The notes below the pieces were generated by a model. It was not told the DNA's origin. It worked only from the letters and a program-made list of their open reading frames with translations, and did no database searches. Below, piece by piece: positions 1-5,492 of a stretch of DNA of 11,633 nt. Source of the DNA: Clostridia bacterium (lineage in GTDB: Bacteria > Bacillota_A > Clostridia > Oscillospirales > CAG-272). How positions within the stretch are numbered: position 1 is the first letter of the stretch; every line of letters begins with the position of its first letter. Location: positions 1 through 11,633 of the forward strand of contig JAGAIH010000244.1 in NCBI GenBank assembly GCA_017626655.1, written 5' to 3'. A program made the translations under genes and the position numbers.

Positions 1-11
1 CGAAGGATGGT

Positions 12-162
12 GGATGAGGTACGACGTCAGGGCCAAAAGATCTTGATGGGCCAGCGTTATTACCTCATCCGTCACGCCCTTCGGGCGCGCCACCTTCCCC
101 AAAGGGGAAGGTCATCTCGCTTCGCTCGAGAACGGGAGAACGCACCGATAAACCCAAATTTG
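12..162 (-). repeat. Dispersed palindromic intergenic repeat, copy a
   Basis: The first 188 bases hold no credible gene. They contain short hairpins: GCCC/GGGC (76-79 with 83-86) and a 9-bp stem ACCTTCCCC-AAA-GGGGAAGGT (92-112). An outer 10-bp inverted repeat GGATGAGGTA (12-21) / TACCTCATCC (61-70) surrounds the left part. At 144-162 lies, on the minus strand, the motif CAAATTTGGGTTTATCGGT, which recurs exactly at 11492-11510 and with one change at 8835-8853. The order (CAAATTTGGG motif, then CCTTCCCC hairpin, then GGATGAG) is shared with the copy at 11492. I infer a genome-wide non-autonomous repeat. It lies just downstream of the stop codon at 189, but the 9-bp hairpin has no T-tract, so I do not call it a terminator. 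Confidence 0.7.
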
Positions 163-188
163 GATCCCTCGTTATCTTCTGCCCTGCC

Positions 189-3100
189 TCACTCTTCCTT
201 CTTCTTCCCCACGCAGACAGCGGCGGCGCTGACGGCGGCGGTCAGGGCTACGACGGAGGAGAGAGCCGAGCCGCATCCCTTCTTGGGAGCTTCGGTCTCG
301 GTCGGCTCCTCGCCGTCGGGGGCGTTGGTGTCGGGAGCGGCGGTCGCAGAGTCGTCAGGATCGGTCTCGGGAGCCGTGTCGGGGGCGTTGGGATCCACTA
401 ACTTATCGGGAGTGGGGTCACCCTCGCCGTCGGTGTACAGAGTAATATCCGCGATACGGGTGACCGCGTAGCTGTTGTTCGACATGGGGTTGAACACGGC
501 CTCGTAGGGGAGGGTGTCCAGCTTGTCCTGTCCTACGCTCACCGCCTCGGCGTTGAGGAGCAGGAGCTTGACGTAGCGGTAGGTGCCCGTCAGAGGCTCA
601 CTGCCCGCGCCGGGGTTGACGTACTCTCTTGCGGAGGTATCGGTGATGACCGTCCAGATATTGCCATCGTTGGAGCCGTAGACGCGGAACATGGGGATGA
701 TGGTGCCCTCGGCGGGGGTGATGGTGAGGTGGGTCAGCTTGTGGGGCTTGCCGAGATCCATGAGGATGGTTTGGGTAGAGCGGTTGGCGAAGGGGGACCA
801 GACCGTGGCGGGATCGCCGTCAAAGAGGTTGGCGGTGGGGTCGTTCATGGTCTGCTTGTCCTTGGGCGCGCCTTGGTAGGTGATGCCGCCCAGGGCCTCC
901 ACGCGGGTGGGGGTGGTGGGAATGCCCGTAGGCTCCACCTGCTCATACTTGGGGTTGAGGTCGGTGGGAAGCTCCTCCTCATAGTGGGCGCCCAGGCCCA
1001 GGGAGGTCAGGAGCAGGACCCAATCCGCCTTGGTGGGGCGGGAGGGGGCGGTGTACTCGTTGCCCTCGGGGGTGATGCCCTTCTCGATGGGGATATACTT
1101 CCCCGTGCGGGGGTTGAACCAGTAGGCGTCGTAGGTCTTCTCGGGGTCCAGGACGCGGATGGTACCCGTGGACGTGGATCTGTCGTTGTAGAAGTAGGCG
1201 ACCGCCAGGGAGCCGTCCTCAGTGGAGGCCAGGGCTGACAAGCCGCGGCGCAGGAAGGAGGCAGCGGAGCTGTCGTCAAAGCGGGGGACCAGGTCGTACC
1301 AGGGGCCGATTGCGGTGAAGAAGTCCTTCATGTAGGACACCTCGAAGGATCCCGGCTTATCCAGGCCCATGTACCACGGATCATAGCTGTAGGAGCTTGT
1401 CTCGCCCAGCCAGCCCGTGTAATCACTCGTGGAGAAGGAGCTGGCCCAGATGCCGGTGACGCCGTAGGTGAAGCCCGCGCTGCCGCAGAGCATGGCGTTC
1501 CAGGCGCTGTTGCGGTTGAGATCGTAGCCCGTGAATCCGCCGCAGTTGATGTCCTCGTAGTTGGCCTCGGCCTCGATGAAGGGCTTGATGACCCCCGTGA
1601 TGCGGGATTCGTAGTAGCCGCGGTAGAAGTCCATGGGCTGGATCAGGCAATGGCCGCCCTGGAGGGTCCAGGAGTCGTGCCAGTCGCTCTTGTCCAGGCG
1701 TTGGGCCCGCTCGTCCTCGATGCCCATGGGGTACATATGGGCGGAATTGGGGTGGCCGTAGCCGTCCAGCTTCTCGATGAGGGCGGAGGCCTCCAGGTAG
1801 CAGTCAAAGGCCGAGTAACCGGGGGTAGCGCTGGGAGAATTGTCGGTGATCTCCTGGCCCGAGATCCACACCACCGAGTAGCAGGCGTAACGAGCCACGA
1901 CGTAGCGGGTGAAGCGCAGGAAGTCCTCCTGCTTCATGCGGGAGACGGTGGAGGTATGGCACCCCAGACCCAGGGCGACCACGAGACCCTTATCATGGAG
2001 GTACTCGAACATACCGTCGATCTTGTCGTTGAACAGCTCGGTGTCGGGCTGCTGGTGCCGGCCGTCCAGCCACAGGGGCTTTTCGCCGTTGCCCGCCTCG
2101 GGGACGAAGTAGGTCTGGTAGACGGTGAAGCCCTTCTCCACGCGGTTGTCCACGATGTGCTTGAACTGGCTGCCGCACTTACATCCGGGGTAGTTGCAGA
2201 CCTCGGTGGAGAGGTTGGTGAAGGCCTGCCAGTTGGTATCGCCCAGCCAGAAGAAGGGGGTGCCGTCGGCGTAGCTGTAGTAGCGCTGATCCTTTTTCAC
2301 CGAAACGAAGCCGTGCTTGGCAAGCTCGGTGTCCTTAGTCGATTCGGTCGCGGTGACCGTACCCGACTTGCAGAGTCCCTCGTTGTCCTTGTCGGAGCAG
2401 GTGATCCTGTAACTCCACTCGCCCGCTTTGGTGGGGGAGAAGCGGACCGCCCAGGTCCTCCCCTCCTTCCAGAAGCCGGGGAGGGTGATCGTAGTGCCGT
2501 CGGCGTGGGTGAAGACCGCGTCGATCTCGGTTTCCACGAAGGGGTTCTTGTAGGCCTTACTGCTCCACAGGATAATCTCCACGGGAGACCACTGCTCGGC
2601 TTTATAGTCGGTGATGAGGTGATCGTTATTCTCGGGCTCGACGTTGTCGTCCGCCATGCCGTCGTCGATCTGAAGAGTCAGATCCTTGAACTCAATGCTC
2701 TCTACCTTACTCAAATCCATACCTCCTAAATTATCCACGCAGAAGATCCATTCCGAGATGAAGCTGCTGCCGATCTGATTCTTGGTCAGATCCAGAACTG
2801 TTTCGTAGGTGTTCCATTTTTCGTGAGCCAGGGTCATCTGGTTATCCATAAAGCCCATGACGTTGCCGCCGTACATGGCCATGAGGGGAGTGTCGCCGTT
2901 CAGGGTGGCGGCGTATTGGCTGTTCCACTCGCTGTCTCCCAGGCCGCCCTTGGTGTTGGTGCCGCGGATCAGAGGACGGACGGTGACGGCAGACCGCTCA
3001 CTGCCCGCCTTCATGGTGGCCTTCAGCGACACGGTCAGCTTCAGAGAGACGCTGTCCTCGCTCCCCATGGCCTCCTTCAGGGCGGGGAGGATATCCACGC

Positions 3101-3326
3101 CCACCGAGTCCCAGGAGTTGGCCAGGTTCTTCATGACGGCGCCCGTGTCGGTCTTGGTGACCGAGGGGGAGCCTACGGTCTTGCTCCAGACCAGGGAGGC
3201 GGCGAAGTTCTTGGGGGCTTCGGGGGTCTCTTCGGGGGTCTCCTCGGCGGCAGCCGCAGGGATCAGGGCCGATCCCGCGGACAGGATCATGAGGGTCGCG
3301 AGAAGGATGGATAGGATCCGTTTCAT
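189..3326 (-). CDS. Secreted, surface-anchored multidomain glycoside hydrolase-like protein (DUF5060 + DUF4038 + F5/8C)
   Basis: A 1045-residue exported protein, probably a cell-surface enzyme on plant or other complex glycans. Visible layout: signal peptide (about 1-27, cleavage after the Ala run); a beta-rich region (about 42-222) that could be a carbohydrate-binding module; a DUF5060-like beta-sandwich (about 243-330); a DUF4038/apiosidase-like TIM barrel (about 338-700) with the family signature FFWLGDTNW (358-366); a discoidin-like F5/8 type C domain (about 810-930); a Thr/Asp/Glu/Pro linker (about 965-1014); and a C-terminal KKGCGS-hydrophobic-GKKKEE anchor (1015-1045). Candidate acidic catalytic residues are E492 (SGQEITD) and E585/E587 (IEAEANYED). 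This is a guess from position, as the catalytic pair was not aligned. The start is fixed by AGGAGG nine bases upstream of the ATG. It is the last gene of the minus-strand operon, 45 bases after the 97-residue gene. Substrate is unknown; GH140-like apiosidase is one possibility. Confidence 0.88.
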   Translation of the reverse strand: MKRILSILLATLMILSAGSALIPAAAAEETPEETPEAPKNFAASLVWSKTVGSPSVTKTDTGAVMKNLANSWDSVGVDILPALKEAMGSEDSVSLKLTVSLKATMKAGSERSAVTVRPLIRGTNTKGGLGDSEWNSQYAATLNGDTPLMAMYGGNVMGFMDNQMTLAHEKWNTYETVLDLTKNQIGSSFISEWIFCVDNLGGMDLSKVESIEFKDLTLQIDDGMADDNVEPENNDHLITDYKAEQWSPVEIILWSSKAYKNPFVETEIDAVFTHADGTTITLPGFWKEGRTWAVRFSPTKAGEWSYRITCSDKDNEGLCKSGTVTATESTKDTELAKHGFVSVKKDQRYYSYADGTPFFWLGDTNWQAFTNLSTEVCNYPGCKCGSQFKHIVDNRVEKGFTVYQTYFVPEAGNGEKPLWLDGRHQQPDTELFNDKIDGMFEYLHDKGLVVALGLGCHTSTVSRMKQEDFLRFTRYVVARYACYSVVWISGQEITDNSPSATPGYSAFDCYLEASALIEKLDGYGHPNSAHMYPMGIEDERAQRLDKSDWHDSWTLQGGHCLIQPMDFYRGYYESRITGVIKPFIEAEANYEDINCGGFTGYDLNRNSAWNAMLCGSAGFTYGVTGIWASSFSTSDYTGWLGETSSYSYDPWYMGLDKPGSFEVSYMKDFFTAIGPWYDLVPRFDDSSAASFLRRGLSALASTEDGSLAVAYFYNDRSTSTGTIRVLDPEKTYDAYWFNPRTGKYIPIEKGITPEGNEYTAPSRPTKADWVLLLTSLGLGAHYEEELPTDLNPKYEQVEPTGIPTTPTRVEALGGITYQGAPKDKQTMNDPTANLFDGDPATVWSPFANRSTQTILMDLGKPHKLTHLTITPAEGTIIPMFRVYGSNDGNIWTVITDTSAREYVNPGAGSEPLTGTYRYVKLLLLNAEAVSVGQDKLDTLPYEAVFNPMSNNSYAVTRIADITLYTDGEGDPTPDKLVDPNAPDTAPETDPDDSATAAPDTNAPDGEEPTETEAPKKGCGSALSSVVALTAAVSAAAVCVGKKKEE

Positions 3327-3371
3327 GGGTGGGGTCCTCCTGGTATTTTTTTGTAGGGTGATCGCGGAGGC

Positions 3372-3665
3372 TTACGCGCCGGCCTTGAGGAGCTTGATGC
3401 GAAGCTCCAGCTCCACGATCTCGTGGGTGAGGTCGGTGATCTCGGCGACCACGGCGGCGATGGCGTTCTCGATATCCTCGGTGACGTCGGTGGTGCGGGG
3501 GCGGTACTTGGTGTAGGACAGCTCGCCCAGGCGGGTGTAAGCGTTCTTGCGCTTATTCTTAGTCTGGCTCAGCTTGAACTTGAGGCGGGCGACGTCGGCG
3601 GCCAGCTCCAAGCCCTTCTTGACGTTGTCCTTGGCCGAGGGCTGATTGGTAGGATTCGTTGCCAT
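3372..3665 (-). CDS. 97-residue helical (coiled-coil-like) protein of unknown function
   Basis: I do not recognise a named family. The product has a short polar N-terminus (MATNPTNQPSAKDN), then a Lys-rich helix (about 15-50) and a second long helix (about 60-95) with heptad-like Ile/Leu/Val spacing (EDIENAIAAVVAEITDLTHEIVELELRIKLL). This suggests a helical hairpin or a coiled-coil oligomer. There is no signal peptide or membrane segment, so it is probably cytoplasmic. The ATG at 3665 has an AAAGGA ribosome binding site about ten bases upstream. The gene starts 18 bases after the stop of the hydrolase gene (3684-4457) and precedes the secreted glycosidase, so it is very probably co-transcribed with both. 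Stop codon TAA. A scaffold or partner role is possible, but nothing in the sequence shows it. Confidence 0.8.
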   Translation of the reverse strand: MATNPTNQPSAKDNVKKGLELAADVARLKFKLSQTKNKRKNAYTRLGELSYTKYRPRTTDVTEDIENAIAAVVAEITDLTHEIVELELRIKLLKAGA

Positions 3666-3683
3666 GATTCTGTTTCCTTTCTG

Positions 3684-4457
3684 TTATTCCAAAGTGACGT
3701 AGGCGCAAACGGCGTTGTGATCCGAGTAGTACTGCCCCTCCACGGGGATATCCTCCACCACGTAGGAGGACTCGCACTGGCCATCGGTAAAGATGTAGTC
3801 GATCTTGATCCTGTTCTCGGGGGCGAGACGGCCGAAGTTGTGGAAGGTGGGGCCCAGGGCGGCGGTGCAGTCCACGGCGCCTCTGTCCGCAAGAGCCGAG
3901 GTGATCAGCCCGATCTCACGGGCATCGGGAGTGGCGTTGAAGTCGCCTGTCAGGATGAAATGCGCGGGGCGGGCCGAGATGTACTGGCAGAGCTGCATGG
4001 CCCCCAGGTAGCGGGCTTCCTTGCCCACGTGGTCCAGGTGGGTGTTGATGAAGTAGAAGGGGGTGGGGACGGCGTCATGCTTGACGAGGGCGGCGGTGAA
4101 CATCCGGGGACAGCCGCTCTGGTCGCCGCCGAAGGTAGAGCCGGGGACACTCGGTGTGGGAGAGAGCCAAATATTCTCCAGGGAGATCAGCTCCATCGCG
4201 TCCTTGCGGTAGGCGATGAGCATGGACTCGCCATGGTAGCTCTTTTCACGGCCGCAGCCCTGGACGGTATAGCCGGGGAGGTGATCCCGCAGGCGGGCGC
4301 GCATGCTGTCGGTGACCTCCTGGAAGCCCACCAGGTCGGGCTTCTCTTGTTCGAGGACCTCCACCACGCGGTGGAAGCGGTTGGTAAAGGAATTGATGCC
4401 GTCTCCCGTGTTGTCCACGCGGAGGTTGAAGGACATGATCTTGAGAGTGGTTGCCAT
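3684..4457 (-). CDS. Endonuclease/exonuclease/phosphatase (EEP) superfamily metal-dependent hydrolase
   Basis: A 257-residue single-domain member of the EEP fold (DNase I, exonuclease III, sphingomyelinase and inositol phosphatase relatives), which cleave phosphodiester or phosphomonoester bonds with Mg2+. The motifs occur in family order: MSFNLRVDN (Asn11), FQEVTD (metal-binding Glu47), INTHLDH (His140), LTGDFNATPD (Asp172, Asn174), IDYIFTDG (Asp220) and SDHNAV (Asp246, His247). No signal peptide is evident, so it is probably cytoplasmic. An in-frame ATG 25 codons upstream (4532) exists, but the start at 4457 is preferred: AGGAGG lies five bases before it, and the extension would run into the promoter. 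It is the first gene of the operon leading to the 97-residue protein and the glycosidase. Substrate cannot be assigned. Many such stand-alone proteins in gut Firmicutes are annotated only as EEP-family proteins. Confidence 0.9.
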   Translation of the reverse strand: MATTLKIMSFNLRVDNTGDGINSFTNRFHRVVEVLEQEKPDLVGFQEVTDSMRARLRDHLPGYTVQGCGREKSYHGESMLIAYRKDAMELISLENIWLSPTPSVPGSTFGGDQSGCPRMFTAALVKHDAVPTPFYFINTHLDHVGKEARYLGAMQLCQYISARPAHFILTGDFNATPDAREIGLITSALADRGAVDCTAALGPTFHNFGRLAPENRIKIDYIFTDGQCESSYVVEDIPVEGQYYSDHNAVCAYVTLE

Positions 4458-4491
4458 GGGGGCCTCCTTTTCGGGGGATTGGTTTGGTTTT

Positions 4492-4520
4492 ATTATACCA
4501 TTTATGGGGGGGATTGTCAA
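4492..4520 (-). promoter_or_regulatory. Sigma-A-type promoter for the EEP-helical protein-glycosidase operon
   Basis: On the minus strand, TTGACA (4520-4515) and TATAAT (4497-4492) are both perfect consensus hexamers, separated by exactly 17 bases. The expected start of transcription is near 4485, which puts the operon's first ATG (4457) in a leader of about 28 bases. A 7-bp inverted repeat CAAGATA (4518-4524) / TATCTTG (4533-4539) overlaps the -35 box and could be an operator. Confidence 0.85.
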
Positions 4521-4609
4521 GATACTTTGCACTATCTTGCCAAATCAAAAGAGGCGGATTCTGTCGATGAATATTTCCGAAAATATTCCGATTTATCTCA
4601 AAATAGGGC

Positions 4610-4638
4610 TTGACAAATCGGGTAAGATGGTATATAAT
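4610..4638 (+). promoter_or_regulatory. Sigma-A-type promoter for tRNA-Gly and its downstream array
   Basis: TTGACA (4610-4615) and TATAAT (4633-4638) are consensus hexamers with a 17-base spacer. Transcription should start near 4645, only a few bases before the mature tRNA 5' end at 4649. It is divergent from the operon promoter; the two -35 boxes are about 90 bases apart. An AATATTT/AAATATT inverted repeat (4570-4587) lies between them. Confidence 0.9.
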
Positions 4639-4648
4639 ATATGCGTTC

Positions 4649-4722
4649 GCGGGTATAGTCTAATGGTAAAACTCCAGCTTCCCAAGCTGGCTACGCGGGT
4701 TCGATTCCCGTTACCCGCTCCA
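4649..4722 (+). tRNA. tRNA-Gly, anticodon CCC
   Basis: A 74-nt cloverleaf. The 7-bp acceptor stem pairs GCGGGTA (4649-4655) with TACCCGC (4712-4718), followed by discriminator T (4719) and an encoded CCA (4720-4722). The anticodon stem CCAGC/GCTGG (4674-4678 with 4686-4690) closes the loop TTCCCAA, giving anticodon CCC (4681-4683), which reads GGG. The T-arm loop is TTCGATT with a 5-bp stem. The D-arm stem GTCT/AAAC holds one C-A mismatch (positions 12 and 23), while the loop AATGGTA is standard. It has its own strong promoter. Directly after the CCA comes a long hairpin and two further copies of the tRNA 3' end. Confidence 0.95.
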
Positions 4723-4763
4723 TAGCAAAGGGGACATCATGCGATGTCCCCTTTGCTATGGAG
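4718..4763 (+). other. Long perfect hairpin directly at the tRNA CCA end (array hairpin 1)
   Basis: A 21-bp perfect stem (4718-4738 with 4743-4763) closed by the tetraloop ATGC. The 5' arm includes the last acceptor base, the discriminator and the CCA of tRNA-Gly, so forming it would compete with the mature acceptor end. There is no T-run after it, so it is not a standard intrinsic terminator. It could be a 3'-processing or stability element. Confidence 0.8.
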
Positions 4764-4879
4764 TTGATTATGGGTGCGAGAAATCGCTTCAAACCGCAAG
4801 CTACCTTTCACTCTATACTCCGTTTGCGCGGTTTGTTGCCGAGCCTTGCTCGGCGGGGTTCAGATTCCCGTTACCCGCT

Positions 4880-4921
4880 CCATAGCAAAAGGGACACTAA
4901 AAAGCGTCCCTTTTGCTATGG
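4880..4921 (+). other. Array hairpin 2, homologous to hairpin 1 with a covarying base pair
   Basis: A 16-bp stem (4880-4895 with 4906-4921) with a 10-nt A-rich loop. It has the same total length and position in the unit as hairpin 1. The G-C pair 4730/4751 of hairpin 1 is A-T here (4890/4911), so the pairing is kept while both bases change. Confidence 0.8.
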
Positions 4922-5047
4922 ACCAGATTATGGGTGCGAGAAATCGCTTCAAACCGCAAGTTACCTTTCCATTTATACTCCGTTTGCGCGGTTTGTTGCC
5001 GAGCTTTGCTCGGCGGGGTTCAGATTCCCGTTACCCGCTCCATACAC

Positions 5048-5080
5048 AAGGGTGCCGTCTCGGCATCCTTTTTCTTTCTT
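5048..5080 (+). terminator. Intrinsic terminator of the tRNA-Gly transcript
   Basis: The stem AAGGGTGCC (5048-5056) / GGCATCCTT (5062-5070) has nine pairs including one G-U, with loop GTCTC, followed by a T-rich tract to 5080. It comes a few bases after the third copy of the tRNA 3' end. It was probably the original tRNA terminator before the 160-bp units were inserted. Confidence 0.85.
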
Positions 5081-5088
5081 CTCCACGC

Positions 5089-5114
5089 ACATTCGCCGCC
5101 CTTCGACATACAAT
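5089..5114 (+). promoter_or_regulatory. Possible sporulation-sigma (SigE/SigK-like) promoter
   Basis: CATACAAT (5107-5114) matches the -10 element described for Bacillus SigE (CATACANT) and resembles SigK. An AC dinucleotide lies 16 bases upstream (5089-5090), the SigK-like -35. No good TTGACA/TATAAT pair is seen between the tRNA terminator and the microprotein gene, so this is the best promoter candidate. Short motifs like this also occur by chance. Confidence 0.35.
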
Positions 5115-5171
5115 GATAGTGGAGACGGCCTCCACCGCCTCCCTACTTCATATTCTTTTAGGAGGTTCACT

Positions 5172-5267
5172 ATGAACAACTGTCTGTGCAACGTGTTCGA
5201 CAACAACAACTGGATCTGGATCGTCCTCATCGTCCTGCTGTTCTCCTGCTGCTGCGGCGGTTGCTGA
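5172..5267 (+). CDS. 31-residue Cys-rich single-span membrane microprotein
   Basis: Reads MNNCLCNVFDNNN, then a hydrophobic segment WIWIVLIVLLFS (14-25), then CCCGGC and TGA. The start is strongly supported by AGGAGG (5160-5165) six bases before the ATG. The gene lies between two terminators (ending 5080 and starting 5290), so it is monocistronic. Six of 31 residues are Cys, placed at both ends of one membrane span. This recalls the very small, Cys/Gly-rich, Trp-flanked hydrophobic proteins common in gut Clostridia and the tiny YjcZ-type sporulation proteins of Bacillus, but I cannot assign a family. The possible SigE/SigK-like promoter upstream would fit expression during sporulation. Function is unknown. 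Confidence 0.75.
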   Translation: MNNCLCNVFDNNNWIWIVLIVLLFSCCCGGC

Positions 5268-5289
5268 TCCCATCCTCCGCGTCTCGGGC

Positions 5290-5321
5290 GGCTCCCTCCT
5301 TGCGAGGGGGCCTTCTTTTTT
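5290..5321 (+). terminator. Intrinsic terminator after the Cys-rich microprotein
   Basis: GGCTCCCTC (5290-5298) pairs with GAGGGGGCC (5304-5312), nine pairs with one G-U and loop CTTGC, followed by TTCTTTTTT (5313-5321). It starts 22 bases after the microprotein stop codon. Confidence 0.88.
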
Positions 5322-5404
5322 CGCATATCGGCAATCTGACCAGTTTTTTTCGGAGGATGAGCGGTTATTTCTCACGCAAGCTCAACAAAATCCGCGGCAG
5401 ATGG

Positions 5405-5433
5405 TTGCGTTTTCTATAAAAATGTGGTATAAT
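5405..5433 (+). promoter_or_regulatory. Extended -10 promoter for the DUF554/EIIC_2 operon
   Basis: TGGTATAAT (5425-5433) is an extended -10 with a perfect TATAAT at 5428-5433. The -35 candidate TTGCGT (5405-5410) is weak but at the ideal 17-base spacing. The leader to the ATG at 5493 would be about 53 bases. GGGG (5480-5483) of the ribosome binding site can pair with CCCC (5489-5492) just before the ATG. Confidence 0.7.
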
Positions 5434-5492
5434 TAGAATTACTATATCCTTTTGAAGCCAAACGTAACGATAACAGAAAGGGGCTGTTCCCC

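Larger units (their letters stand above)
4703..5044 (+). repeat. tRNA-anchored tandem array: two 160-bp units plus a terminal 22-bp copy of the tRNA 3' end
   Basis: The last 20 bases of tRNA-Gly plus TA (4703-4724) recur exactly at 4863-4884 and 5023-5044, so the period is exactly 160 bp both times. Units 4703-4862 and 4863-5022 are nearly identical outside the hairpin loop and a few scattered changes. Each unit holds: the tRNA 3' end; a 42-nt hairpin starting at CCA; GCGA-GAAA-TCGC (4776-4787; 4936-4947); an 8-bp long-range pairing CAAACCGC/GCGGTTTG (4790-4797 with 4828-4835; 4950-4957 with 4988-4995); GCCGAGC/GCTCGGC (4838-4854; 4998-5014); then GGGGTTCA leading into the next tRNA 3' copy. 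The third copy is followed directly by the terminator. No protein is credible here. I infer either two successive insertions at a tRNA 3' end or a structured RNA array. Confidence 0.9.

Noticed and set aside
1650..2729. A 359-codon plus-strand frame inside the glycosidase gene.
   Set aside because: It is antisense to a well-supported multidomain gene, with low-complexity Gly/Val/Leu-rich composition typical of a GC-rich shadow frame.
4303..4725. An open frame on the plus strand reading through the operon promoter region and tRNA-Gly.
   Set aside because: It overlaps the EEP hydrolase gene antisense and covers a complete tRNA; it is a chance frame in GC-rich DNA.
4718..4763. Intrinsic terminator immediately after the tRNA CCA.
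   Set aside because: The stem is very strong but no T-tract follows; the first proper terminator is at 5048-5080.
4703..5044. CRISPR array.
   Set aside because: The repeats are 160 bp with an exact 22-bp copy of a tRNA end, there are no variable spacers of 30-40 bp, and no cas gene is near.
4758..5267. A long open frame running through both tandem repeat units and into the Cys-rich microprotein.
   Set aside because: It repeats with the 160-bp units, has no ribosome binding site at its start, and crosses a strong terminator. The short frame from 5172 has its own AGGAGG and explains the coding signal.
5357..5419. A 20-codon frame (MSGYFSRKLNKIRGRWLRFL) after GGAGG in front of the DUF554 gene.
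   Set aside because: GGAGG directly abuts the ATG, leaving no spacer for initiation, and the frame runs into the promoter of the next gene.
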